A DNA stretch of 64,000 bases from Escallonia rubra (Eukaryota > Streptophyta > Magnoliopsida > Escalloniales > Escalloniaceae): NCBI GenBank assembly GCA_033065855.1, contig JAVXUO010002519.1, positions 1 through 64,000 on the forward strand, given 5' to 3'. Positions 1 to 9,974 of this stretch are shown here, in pieces (the first letter of the stretch is position 1; every line of letters begins with the position of its first letter). The position numbers and the translations under genes are program-made. Below the pieces are notes generated by a model, which saw only the letters and a list, made by a program, of their open reading frames with translations, did no database searches and was not told where the DNA came from.

Positions 1-206
1 ACGCTGAATCGGGTATTTTGCTGCCAGAGCGTAGATAGTGTCGCTAATGTTTCTTGCCGTGACAAATTTACCTAGATGCGGCCCCACTCTAACAGCCAAA
101 TAGGAAGAGACTACAACCTCCCCCAGTATGGCGATCATCTGTGGGTCGTATTGCCTAGGGGTATTTATATAAAAGCCTTGGACGATATTTTACAAGAGTA
201 TTTTAC
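1..206 (-). CDS. Possible exon fragment, unknown protein (partial, runs off window)
   Basis: On the minus strand one frame stays open from about position 206 to the window edge (66 codons). Its composition is clearly less AT-rich than the neighbouring DNA. The peptide includes NTPRQYDPQMIAILGEVVVS and, further on, a conserved-looking hydrophobic stretch, so it may be the last visible exon of a gene or of another element continuing to the left. A splice acceptor is possible just upstream (ccaag, near 190). I do not recognise the family, and no start codon lies in the open stretch upstream of the conserved-looking part. It could be chance. Confidence 0.3.
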
Positions 207-249
207 ATTCACTAATTAGAATTGACTATTAATTGTCGTTATCTATGGG

Positions 250-530
250 GGCTATAGCATCTTGAAGAATGTGCGTTAATGCGGGTGTGGCACCTCCTAG
301 AATGTGCGTTATAACTAAGATTTTCTCAATTGAGAATGTGTATTTTTCCACATCTTAAAATGCTTTCACATCATTTTTCGCTAAAATGGTTTATATGAAG
401 ATAGAAGATTGTTAGGAATTGATTCCGATATAGTCAAACCTAATATAATCTTGATTAAATCAGGTTGATAGGTGTTTGGCTTACTTACAAAACTATTAAA
501 TCAGCTTCCACAAGCTAAAAAATGATCTAA
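250..530 (+). repeat. Direct repeat, copy 1 (left of the MULE)
   Basis: This stretch aligns in the same orientation with 13728-13985, by eye at about three quarters identity. Shared blocks include ggctatagcatctt, tcaattgagaatgt, tttcacatcattt and taggtgtttggct. The two copies flank the 12.2 kb MULE about 13 kb apart. No coding potential. It is either a dispersed repeat family present twice, or an older local duplication into which the MULE inserted between the copies. Confidence 0.7.
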
Positions 531-670
531 TCACGGATATATACATATGTACTATACCAAGAATAGCGACATACAGTAAATGCCCCGTCCAAGCCAATCG
601 CTTTAAACTAAGTTTTACCATAACATGCCCCTAATTTGGAGTATTTACAAACATATATACTTGCGCGTGT

Positions 671-696
671 ATATATATATATATATATATATATAT
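671..696. repeat. TA microsatellite at left MULE junction
   Basis: An uninterrupted (AT)n run directly abuts the first base of the MULE. A matching (TA)n run abuts the other end (12914-12936). The 8-11 bp target duplication typical of Mutator elements must lie inside these runs, so its exact length cannot be read. Confidence 0.9.
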
Positions 697-736
697 GGGG
701 CCCGATCCGCACCCACCGGTGGAGAAAAAAAATCTC

Positions 737-985
737 TCCACCCAACCCCATGTAAGAGAGCGGTTGCGATTTTTTTTTTGTCGTGGGCCCCACCACAAAA
801 AGCACTCCTTTTTTTTTGCCCAACCGCATGTAAGAGAAGCGGTTGGGTATAATTATTTTTTTGACGTGGGCCCACCACAAAAAACCACTCCACCCAACCG
901 CTTCTCTTAGAAGCGGTTGGTAAGCACTTTTTTTTTTAACAATTTTTTTAAAAACCCAACCGCATATAAGAGAAGCGGTTGGTGG
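737..985. repeat. Hairpin array near left MULE end
   Basis: Four imperfect palindromes have arms of the type CCAACCGC / GCGGTTGG around an about 10 bp loop (atgtaagaga or similar). They are spaced about 65-80 bp apart, with T-rich or A-rich tracts between. The same four recur mirrored at 12625-12870. These could be transposase-binding or structure-forming subterminal repeats. Confidence 0.85.
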
Positions 986-1070
986 CTTTTTTTTGGGTGG
1001 CTCCCACACAAAAAATTTCAGATTTTTTGGTTGGTCACAAAAAAAAAAAAAAAAAATTGGAGACAAGCCT

Positions 1071-1460
1071 GCCACGTGGCCTCCCCCGCGACTGCCACGT
1101 GGCCCAACCGCGTGAAGGCACCGGTTGGGCGATGGCCCTGCCACGTGGCCTCCTCCACGCCTGCCACGTGGCCCAACCGCATGAAGGGACACCGGTTGGT
1201 GCGATGGCCCTGCCACGTAGTCTCCCCCGCGCCTGCCACGTGGCCCAACCGCGTGAAGGGGCGCCGGTTGGTGCGATGCCCTGCCACGTGGCCTCCCCCA
1301 CGCCTGCCACGTGGCCTTCACACGCCTGCCACGTGGCCCAACGCGGGAAGGTGCGCCGGTTGTTGCGATGGCCCTGCCACGTAGTCTCCCCCGCGCCTGC
1401 CACGTGGCCCAACCGCGTGAAGGGGCCCCGCGGCTTGCCCTCTCCCCCTGCCACGTGGCC
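1071..1460. promoter_or_regulatory. G-box palindrome array in left TIR
   Basis: The ten-base palindrome GCCACGTGGC occurs ten times (near 1071, 1094, 1140, 1163, 1235, 1283, 1305, 1328, 1399 and 1450), plus two variants reading CCACGTAG. The palindromes alternate with CCAACCGCGTGAAGG-type spacers. CACGTG with these flanks is the classical plant G-box/ABRE core bound by bZIP and bHLH factors. The array is upstream of the PMD-Ulp1 gene. It could serve as an enhancer or as a transposase-binding array; the sequence cannot decide between these. Confidence 0.8.
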
Positions 1461-1886
1461 CCCCCCCCCACGCGTCCTTCGCTCCCCGTGACTGTCCTTC
1501 CCAGTGCTTTTTCTTTGTTTGCAGAGTCTTTTTTCTTTGTTTGCAGAGTCTGCCAAATTTTTTTTTTTTTTTCAGAGACCACCACTCACGGGTTTTTTTT
1601 TCCTCTTTTTTTTTTTCTCTTCCTTTTTCTTCTCTATTTATAATCCCCTCCCCCTTCTTCCCACACTTCTTCTCCGCACTTCTTCTCCACAAACCAAAAA
1701 ATTTTAGCGCTAGAAGATCGGTGGATAATCGCTAGAAGATCGGTAGATTTTTCTTCAAATACATCAAGTCACAACAAGTAAGTATTTTGAATTTCCTTAT
1801 AATTCAATGTTAGGTTTATACAAATCAGCGTATTACACTTAGCGTATTACATTTATAGCGATTCAAAATAGCGTATTACATTTATA

Positions 1887-2520
1887 GACAGTTTTTCACG
1901 GATTTATAAAAAATAGCTAGAGCGAGATTTTGCCAAAGTACAAAAAAGAGACCCTAGTTATTCTGAAAGGATCTGTATCAGGTAAAAATTTCAGATTTTT
2001 CCAAAGACTGTAAAGGGGCTAACTGATACGGGGAACCGTGTACCTTCGCAGTCTAATTTAAAATACCAAGCTAGCGCGATTTCGTGCGAAAATTTTAGGA
2101 GAACCTTAGGATGTTGGGAAGTTCCATTCCCCAGGATTTCGCGCCATTCCGGAGCCGTTAGCTATTTTTTTGCCCGAACGGCCCTTTCAGCGCTCGCCCT
2201 TTAATTAGACAGCTTTTTCACGGATTTATAAAAAATAGCTAGAGCGTGATTTGGCCAAAGTGCAAAACAGAGACCCTAGTTATTCTGAAAGGATCTGTAT
2301 CAGGTAAAAATTTCAGATTTTTCCAAAGACTGTAAAGGGGCTAACTGATACGGGGAACCGTGTACCTTCGCAGTCTAATTTAAAATACCAAGCTAGCGCG
2401 ATTTCGCGCGAAACTTTTACGAGAACCCTAGGATGTTGGGAAGTTCCATTCCCCAGGATTTCGCGCCATTCCGGAGCCGTTAGCTATTTTTTTGCCCGAA
2501 CGGCCCTTTCAGCGCTCGAT
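1887..2520. repeat. Tandem duplication of an about 320 bp unit, left TIR
   Basis: Two head-to-tail copies begin at gacagtttttcacggattta (about 1887) and gacagctttttcacggattt (about 2208) and end in ttgcccgaacggccctttca. The mirrored right TIR also has two copies (about 11140-11775), so the duplication predates the present TIR homogenisation or was copied between the ends. The second left copy runs on into additional TIR sequence. Confidence 0.85.
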
Positions 2521-3336
2521 CCGGACACCGGTTCGCGATTTTTGCGCGAAAAATCCGTAAAGTACTTTTTAGGCCAATGATGAACTCACGAAGCGTAAAG
2601 TAGCATTTCGAGGCACCTTTGAGATTTTTCCTGATGCCAGGGGCATTTCGGTAATTTGTCACCCCGCGAGGGGTGTTTCGGTAATTTTCCCGCGCCAAGT
2701 TTTTAATTACACAGTTTTAGTCCAGGAATGTAATCACAGAACCTGAAATGTTGTTTTGAAGCTGGTTCGGGGCCGTTGGGGTGATAGTGAACCCCCGGGG
2801 GCATTTCGGTAATTTGCCGCTCATCGGGGACTATTTTGCTAGGAAGGATCCAGCTTAAAGGGCCATACCTTAAAATAACTTTTAGTTCAGCAAAGGGTGT
2901 CAGACACCCGAAAACTTTTATTGTTCCGGGTGAATTCAGGAACTTGTGACGCACCGGCGATGACTGCCACGCGGTATGGTGCACAAGTAGCGGGTGTTTT
3001 GGTAACTTTCCCCCTTTCAAATTTTTCCTGATATATTTGGTATATAATTGACGTAATACATTTAAAAACTTGAGTTCAAAGCGGTTTTTAGGTCTTTTGG
3101 GTGTAGGGGCCATCGGGGGGTATATTGCTATATAACCACGTTGGCGCTAAATTCAGTGAGAACTAGCGTAATTAAGCGTTCGGAGTGGTGGGAAGTGAGG
3201 ATTTGTTTTAATACATTGAAATAATGACTATTGCTAATGTGTTGGTAAGCTAGGTTAAAGATCCAGGAATGTAGTTTTGGAATGTAAATATTATGGACGC
3301 TAAGTTGGTTTACGATTATATTTTGTTCTTAGAGAT

Positions 3337-6249
3337 ATGGATTTCAACCCCGGACCTCATGATACATCAATCCTATACGATGACGATGACCACGTCGCGA
3401 GGCACGTATTTGACGGTGTCGATAGGGGTGTTTTGGAAACAATTCAAACCACAAGAGGAATTGAAGAGTGGGTACTAAACGAGGAACAAAAAGCCCTTAT
3501 ACACGGTCAAAATTTAAGCCTGTTCACCGATTGCGGGAAATGGTATCGCCACGACGATTGCCTTATATCCGCTCTAGTTGAACGATGGAGGAGCGAGACG
3601 AACTCATTTCATTTCCGGTTTGGTGAAATGACTGTTACGTTAGAGGACGTCGGATATATACTTGGAATCCCATGTCACGGCAGACCCGTTACTCTGAGCG
3701 TGCCGTCTGCATCCGTAGCGAATATGGCTAGGCATTATTTTCTGGGAATTCCAAGGGCAGCTCTTACAACAAACGGCGTCAAGCTTAAATGGCTGAGAGA
3801 GCAGTATGGCGTGCTACCGGATGAATACACTCGTCAGGATTTCGTGACGTATACGAGGGCATACCTTCTGTATATTATTGGAGCCATATTACTTCCGACG
3901 CATTCGAAAAACACGGTGCATCCGAAGTATATGGTGTTATTGGAGGATCTTGACGAGGTATACTCGTATTCGTGGGGTTCAGCTGTCCTTGCGCACCTAT
4001 ATCGAGCACTGCATAAGGCTACGAGATTCGGTGCCAAGTCCATTGCCGCCTGCCTGACTCTATTACAGGTATGAGCATTTATTTTCTTATCCGGATCCTT
4101 AGTCAATATATTCGGGATTCATTACTAATTCCATATAATGTTTGCGTTCACAGGTTTGGTCTTACGAGAGGCTACCCACGGGTCGTCCACAACCGTTGGC
4201 AGATTCCGATGAGACGTGGCCTAGGGTGTGGGCCTGGGGGCCTCCGACCAACCGGAGGAGGAGACGGGTAGACCCTCACAACCATCTACAGTTCTATCGG
4301 GGGGAACTAGAGATGCTGGATGCATACCAGGTGGCGTGGCAGCCATATGACAAGGTGATGCATCTGTTGGATGAGTTGTGTTGGCAACTTCCGGTGTCGT
4401 ACGTGCTTGCAGGTTTGGTTCGGGTGCCGCTCATTCACTTCGAAGAATGTGAGTTTCAGATGCCCGATCGAGTTATGAAGCAAGCTGGCTGTCCACAAGG
4501 GATTCCGAAACCCGCTGTAGACATGCGGCCATACAGGGGTGGTCGAGGGCCGAACTTCGAGGTGGCTAATGCCTTGACTGTGTTGGGTGACGAGGTGCAA
4601 CAATGGAATACCTGGCAGGAAACGTATGACAGCCTTGTATCGATGAAGCACGACGGCATCAGTACTGAGGACTACTTACAGTGGTTTCTCAGGGTGACGC
4701 GCACGAGGGTGACTCGCCCTGCCCAAGTGAGGACCAAATCGTATGCGCCACGTGAGGTCTATGACCAGTTCTGGGCATTGGCCATTGTAAGTCATGCTAG
4801 TGTTGTTTGATAATTTATTTGCGCACGCGTATCGACCATCAAATGAAATGATTAGCCATATTTTCTATGCATGTTTTTTAGGTTGACCAGGCCACTGACG
4901 TGTTCAAGCAGCTGGAGTCGTTTGACTGGTTTGTCGCGCAGGCTCCTGATAATATCAAGAGGTCCATTGAGAGGTACAAGACTGATGTTCAAAACTTTAG
5001 TCTTGCGTACCGGGGTTACCAAGGGGAGCCGTCTAGTCGCCCTCCTCCTGACGCTTACGACTATCAGCCCCAGAGTCAGGTGTGGGAGCCGTCTAGTCGC
5101 CCTCCTCCTGACGCGTACGACTACCGAACTTCGAGTCAGGTGTGGGAGCCGTCTAGTCGCCCTCCTACTGACGCGTACGACTACGGGGCTTCGAGTCAGG
5201 TGTGGGAGCCGTCTAGTCGCCCTCCTACTGACGCGTACGACTACGGAACTTCGAGTCAGGTGTGGGAGCCGTATAGTCGCCCTCCTCCTGACGCATACGA
5301 CTCTCAATGCCAGAGTCAGGTTCCCCAAGTAGGAATCCATGCCTCGTGGCCAAGATTCCGGTCTAACAAAGGACAAGCGACGAAGCCATTGAGGCCGGAG
5401 AAGATGGGTTGGATCGACCGGTACTACTTCGGGCATGAGCCTGTCAATGCAACAGACTTCCCTCTTGGGACACACCTAGGTCATTCGGATGTCAGAATGT
5501 TGGCGCCGGAGACAGATCTTTCAAATTTTGTCATCAACGCTTACATAGATCTGCTCCGGATTAGAGAGCATCAATTTAACCGTTCTGAATACTGTAAGCT
5601 TAACATGTATCCCACTCATTTTGTGGAATTAGCGATCCGGGAATTCCATCAATGGAGGCAAGGGGGCAACATGAGTAATTGGAAACCAGGTCGAAATGTG
5701 TTAGCCATGATGAACGCAGAGTATCAATGTCCCGCTGCTGATGCGAACCTTATCATGATACCTTGTCTTCATGGGCACCACTGGTTCCTATTAGTTCTCC
5801 ATCCAGCGTTCAGAACGGTTCACATATACGATAGCCTAAGGGAGGACGAGCCTGGACAGCTGCTGGCACAGATGTACAACGACTACATCACTTTAGTGGT
5901 TAGTTTTTATTTTTTGACCTTGGCTCATAGTATATTGTTGTTGTTTCATAGGCTTGATTCTCGATTTTATTGTTGGATGCAGACTACTGTCCTCTCGATA
6001 GCGTGCGGACGGCCACGGGGGGAGCCTTGGATTGTCGTGATGATAAAGGACCGACCAAAGCAATTTAACGGTAACGATTGCGGGATTTACGTCCTCAAGT
6101 ACATGGACTACATTGCTCGCTCGGAAGTGCTCAAACACTCCTCGTGGACTAGGAAGAATGCCTTGACGTTTAGGTGTAGGATAGCTTGGGAACTGAAAAA
6201 GAATGAAGCCAGACGACTTCATTACCATTATCCTGACGTGCGTGGCTAG
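3337..6249 (+). CDS. Plant mobile domain plus Ulp1 (C48) cysteine protease fusion, spliced
   Basis: The inferred exons are 3337-4068, 4154-4786, 4882-5898 and 5983-6249; all introns fall between codons and have GT/AG ends. This gives about 882 residues. Residues ~40-420 match the plant mobile domain (PMD, the MAIN/MAIL1 aminotransferase-like domain), with FRFGEMTVTLEDVGYILGIP and, across the first splice, CLTLLQVWSYERLPTGRP. Residues ~504-604 hold five 20-residue tandem repeats (EPSSRPPPDAYDY...). Residues ~640-882 are a Ulp1-type SUMO-protease domain with the full catalytic set: H755 (GHHWF), D772 (YDSL), Q821 and C827 (NGNDCG). The last intron is 84 nt, a multiple of three with no stop, so retention would give a 910-residue form. 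The chosen ATG is the first in this frame after the TIR. The protein probably acts in the nucleus. It sits where MuDR carries mudrB. That it helps transposition or counters host control is inference only. Confidence 0.82.
5026..5325 (+). repeat. Five in-frame 60 bp coding repeats in PMD-Ulp1 gene
   Basis: Five consecutive 60 bp units each encode about 20 residues of the form EPSSRPPxDAYDYxxxSQVW. The period is exactly 60 nt, so frame is kept. Differences cluster at the Pro/Thr position and at the three residues after DAYDY. They form a Tyr/Pro-rich, probably disordered linker between the mobile domain and the protease. The antisense strand is also open across the array, which is a by-product of the repeat. 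Confidence 0.95.
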
Positions 6250-6299
6250 CTGCTGTGATGTTACAAAAAACTGTACCAAAAAGAAATGTACATAATTTT

Positions 6300-7430
6300 T
6301 CGCATGCTATTTTTTTGGCGCTAAAACGTGCGCGAATATACAGTTCATCTGACGCATTCGAAAAAATAACGTGTCTCGTTTTTTGCCGAAATACATAAGA
6401 ATGAGCTAACTAGCGCGCCTCATGTGCAATGAGCGAAAAAAAGTGACTAAAAAATTTACAAGATTTTTCGAACGTTATGAATTGGCCCCTAAAGTGTGCC
6501 CGAATAGGCCCTTCATAGGAAAACCGAAAAAATAACGTGTCTCGTTTTTCGCCGAAATACATAAGAATGGGCTAACTAGCGCGCCTCATGTGCAATGAGC
6601 GAAAAAAAAGTCACAAAAAAATTTACAAGATTTTTCGAACGTTATGAATTGGCCCCTTTAGTGTGCCCGAATAGGCCCATCATAGGAAAACCGAAAAAAT
6701 AACGTGTCTCGTTTTTCGCCGAAATACATAAGAATGGGCTAACTAGCGCGCCTCATGTGCAATGAGCGAAAAAAAAGTGACTAAAAAAGTCACGGCAGAT
6801 TTTTCGAACGTTATGAATTGGCCCCTAAAGTGTGCCCGAATAGGCCCTTCATAGGAAAACCGAAAAAATAACCTGTCTCGTTTTTCGCCGAAATACATAA
6901 GAATGGGCTAACTAGCGCGCCTCATGTGCAATGAGCGAAAAAAAAGTCACAAAAAATTTTACAAGATTTGTCGAACGTTATGAATTGGCCCCTTTAGTGT
7001 GCCCGAATAGGCCCATCATAGGAAAACCGAAAAAATAACGTGTCTCGTTTTTCGCCGAAATACATAAGAATGGGCTAACTAGCGCGCCTCATGTGCAATG
7101 AGCGAAAAAAAAGTGACTAAAAAATTTACAAGATTTTTCGAACGTTATGAATTGGCCCCTAAAGTGTGCCCGAATAGGCCCTTCATAGGAAAACCGAAAA
7201 AATAACCTGTCTCGTTTTTCGCCAAAATACATAAGAATGGGCTAACTAGCGCGCCTCATGTGCAATGAGCGAAAAAAGAGCCGTCTAAAAAATTTACTTG
7301 ATTTTTCGAACGTTGTGAATTGGCTCATAAAGCGTGCCTAAAGTGCAATGAACAAAACAAATTACAAGATTTTTCGCCAAAATGCTATGAATTGGGCGCT
7401 AAAGCGTGCGCGAATATGCCATTCAAAACA
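6300..7430. repeat. Satellite-like array, about six units of ~167 bp, between the two MULE genes
   Basis: The phrase (g/c)tgtctcgtttttcgcc recurs at 6371, 6537, 6704, 6873, 7040 and 7207, a period of 166-169 bp. Each unit also holds ctaactagcgcgcctcatgt and ttcgaacgttatgaattggc. Units alternate between two subtypes (ccctaaagtg and cccctttagtg), suggesting growth by a higher-order two-unit step. Flanking partial, more diverged units lie at both ends. The array fills the gap between the 3' ends of the convergent genes. No coding potential. Confidence 0.92.
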
Positions 7431-7561
7431 TTTCAATAATCCACAAACCAAATCACAAATTAAAGATTCAACAAATCAAATCACAAATTAAAGATTCAAC
7501 AAATCAAATCACAAATTTAAAGATTATAAAAGTTATTCGTTATACAACTGAAACATTAACC

Positions 7562-9856
7562 CTAACACTCTTCCTCCTCATCGTCCTCCTCGACCATACT
7601 GCCAGGTGCGAGACCTAACACTTTATAATGGTTTCTCTTGTCATGATCAGTCATCTTATTACACAACGCACACTTTCGCAATTTTTTTTGACCCGTTGCT
7701 TTTTCAATCGGATTCTTCATGCGCATTTCTCGTTTTTGCCCTTTTGTTTGAGAAATAATTGGATCAAAAACCTTGTCGTCCTCCTCACCTTGCATGCTAG
7801 TGCCGTCAATGACTGGCTGTTTGGCTCGATTGAATCTACCGGCTGGAGTCGGTCGAGGGTCCCGGCTTTCTGGTAATGCCATCCTAAACTGTGCATGCTT
7901 AGCATGATCCCGTGCGGCTGCTTCAACTTGATAAGTGTACCCATCAAATGTTGACGCTGCATCCATTGATAAACCGTGCATGATGTTACAAAGATGATTA
8001 TATCGCAGCGCCTCAGATTGCCTGAAATCAACTGAAACACTGGGCACGTAAGGAATGTGACCGTGGACTCTATTGGCTTCCTTCGTCCACCGTTCCAAGA
8101 TATACTGTGGAGGGATTTGAGTTGCATTCTTGGCGCTCAAAACCCTCAACGCATGTCGACAAAGTATACCTTTATGCTCAAACAGTTGACAGTTGCAATT
8201 TACCAACCCGGTGTCCATACATTTAGCTACGGTAAAATGTCTTCTGTTCCTCGGAGCCGACGAAGAGCACGGATTGGCATAATTCGTCACATTTTTCAAA
8301 GCATAAACCTTGAGATCTCTGGTGGAAAACTCGTGCAACTTTGTCATGCTATATTGATTCGACTTTAATAGTTCCTCTTGAAACTGTCGAAACATTTCCT
8401 TCGTATAGACTTGAGCCGCATGAGCCTCCAAAGGTGAACAAAGTAGTATGGCTCTTTCTCTGTAAACTGTAGCCGCGTCGGCTTCTCTCTCACGGTACAA
8501 TTGCCTCTCAAGGGCTTTCTGCATCTCTAGTACAAACTCCGCTATACTTGAAGACTGGCCTACGTACCCATCAAAGAATGAATTCATAGCTTCGCTTCTC
8601 GATGTCGTAGTCATTCCGGCTGCAAAAAACTTCTTGGTGTAGGCACCGACCCACTGTGTCTTGAGCTCATACAACGATTGTAACCATCCATGATTGTGCA
8701 AACCGTAGTCATCCATTAATGTGGCCCACCTCTCCTCGAACACGTCTACCGTCAACGATTTCTTCACACATGTATTAAAGTCAGTCCTGAATGACGGATG
8801 GTTTGCATATACATTGTGAAGCCGTTCGGGATATTTGTTGCTTATGTGCCATGTGCACAGGCCATGGTGAGTATCTGGAAGGACCTTAGCAATTGCATTT
8901 TTCATTGCCAGATCTTGGTCGGTGATGATGGTCTTTGGAGGAATATGGTACATTGCTTTAAGCCACGTTTCAAATAACCACGTAAATGACTCCTCCGTCT
9001 CATCCCTAAGCAGGGCAAAGCCAAATGAGATTGACTGATAGTGGTGGTTCACCCCGGTGAACGGAGCAAAAGGCATAGAGTACTTATTGGTGCGGTATGT
9101 GGTGTCAAACGTCACAACATCCCCAAAATTTTGGTAAGCAGCTCTAGAACGGGGGTCCGCCCAAAATATAGTACTAATGCGGTCCTCATCATCCACTTGG
9201 AGACTGTAGAAAAATCCAGAATTCTCACTCTGAAGGCACCTGAAGATATCAAGTGTAGCTTGAGAATCGATCTGACCGAAAGACTCTCTCCTCTGAGCAC
9301 GGAGTTCATTTCGAAGGTCAACTTCGTTGAAAGTCAACTTGTCAATCCCCCCAGCCCGGCTTGAGAAAACCCCCATCATCTTAGAAGGTGGAATTTTAGC
9401 GTCGGCCATTGTTGAAATCAGTTGTCTGTGTGCCGCGCTTATTTCTCGGTGTTGATGAATTTGACCAATCATACTAGGGGTGCAAAACTGATGATTATGG
9501 CTCAACTCCACACCCGTCACAACCCAATGGTTTTCATTTTTCCGGTGTACTGCATACACATGGGCTTTGCAGCCGGTACCCGGAAATGTGTCCCGTTTTC
9601 TTTGTCTTGTTGTCCCTTCGTCACTGATCTGAACGACCGGGGGTACATACGGTGCTCCTCTATGACACTCAAATAACCTTGCACCAATTTGATCGGTATC
9701 CACCCGTGTTCTAGTCGTCTTTGTTCTAAGACCGAAATCCATCGTTTTCGAATATGCTCTGTAGTATGCTTCGACTTCGTCCAGTGTTTGAAAAACTTGA
9801 CCCAAGTAAGGTGGATCAGAACCTTCACAAAAAATATTTCCTCCAGTTGCATCCAT
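7562..9856 (-). CDS. FAR1/MuDR-type MULE transposase
   Basis: A single uninterrupted 764-residue frame. An N-terminal FAR1/WRKY-GCM1-like zinc-binding domain spans about residues 19-122 (C64, C96, H120/H122). The central MULE transposase DDE domain has D251 in TFDTTYRTN, D313 in IITDQDLAMKNAI and E422 in SRSEAMNSFF, with the C/H motif CTWHISNKYPERL between the second and third. A SWIM zinc finger carries C554, C556, C566 and H568 (CNCQLFEHKGILCRHAL). The C-terminal C729-C732-H738-H743 patch may be a zinc knuckle, followed by an acidic tail. Length is typical for the FHY3/FAR1-related clade. The start ATG precedes the conserved N-terminal block. It cuts and joins the element at its TIRs. All catalytic residues are present, so it looks functional. 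Confidence 0.93.
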   Translation of the reverse strand: MDATGGNIFCEGSDPPYLGQVFQTLDEVEAYYRAYSKTMDFGLRTKTTRTRVDTDQIGARLFECHRGAPYVPPVVQISDEGTTRQRKRDTFPGTGCKAHVYAVHRKNENHWVVTGVELSHNHQFCTPSMIGQIHQHREISAAHRQLISTMADAKIPPSKMMGVFSSRAGGIDKLTFNEVDLRNELRAQRRESFGQIDSQATLDIFRCLQSENSGFFYSLQVDDEDRISTIFWADPRSRAAYQNFGDVVTFDTTYRTNKYSMPFAPFTGVNHHYQSISFGFALLRDETEESFTWLFETWLKAMYHIPPKTIITDQDLAMKNAIAKVLPDTHHGLCTWHISNKYPERLHNVYANHPSFRTDFNTCVKKSLTVDVFEERWATLMDDYGLHNHGWLQSLYELKTQWVGAYTKKFFAAGMTTTSRSEAMNSFFDGYVGQSSSIAEFVLEMQKALERQLYREREADAATVYRERAILLCSPLEAHAAQVYTKEMFRQFQEELLKSNQYSMTKLHEFSTRDLKVYALKNVTNYANPCSSSAPRNRRHFTVAKCMDTGLVNCNCQLFEHKGILCRHALRVLSAKNATQIPPQYILERWTKEANRVHGHIPYVPSVSVDFRQSEALRYNHLCNIMHGLSMDAASTFDGYTYQVEAAARDHAKHAQFRMALPESRDPRPTPAGRFNRAKQPVIDGTSMQGEEDDKVFDPIISQTKGQKREMRMKNPIEKATGQKKLRKCALCNKMTDHDKRNHYKVLGLAPGSMVEEDDEEEEC

Positions 9857-9974
9857 ATTTATACTGAAATCTAAAAAATAAAAACCAATACGATTATCAA
9901 CAAGTCATAGAATTAAATAAAAGAAGAATAAAAATTATTTAAACGTAATTGCTGGAAAAATTCGTATAATGTAA

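Larger units (their letters stand above)
697..3294 (+). repeat. Left terminal inverted repeat of the MULE
   Basis: It pairs with 10363-12913 in inverted orientation. From outside inwards: a 12 bp GC-rich tip, a hairpin array (about 737-985), a poly-T/poly-A zone, a G-box array (1071-1460), a pyrimidine-rich zone, two tandem copies of an about 320 bp unit (1887-2520), blocks built on the phrase gcatttcggtaatttg, and an inner boundary at aatgtaaatattat (3281-3294). That boundary lies 43 bp before the start codon of the PMD-Ulp1 gene, so the TIR must supply the promoter of that gene. Confidence 0.93.

Noticed and set aside
608-1707. Many overlapping frames up to 325 residues on both strands in the left TIR (and mirrored at 11814-12958)
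   Set aside because: They run through the G-box and hairpin arrays and poly-A/T tracts; products are low-complexity repeats, differ in frame, and match no family.
4852-5475. Minus-strand frame of 207 residues with RRATRRLPHLTRS repeats
   Set aside because: Antisense shadow of the 60 bp coding repeats of the PMD-Ulp1 gene; period is a multiple of three, so the opposite strand stays open too.
3337-6249. PMD gene as a resident host gene (MAIN/MAIL1 family)
   Set aside because: It lies wholly between the MULE TIRs, begins 43 bp inside one, and is fused to Ulp1; a transposon gene is the better reading.
6300-7430. Regularly spaced repeats as a possible CRISPR array
   Set aside because: Units of ~167 bp are repeated over their whole length with no unique spacers; this is plant DNA and a satellite.
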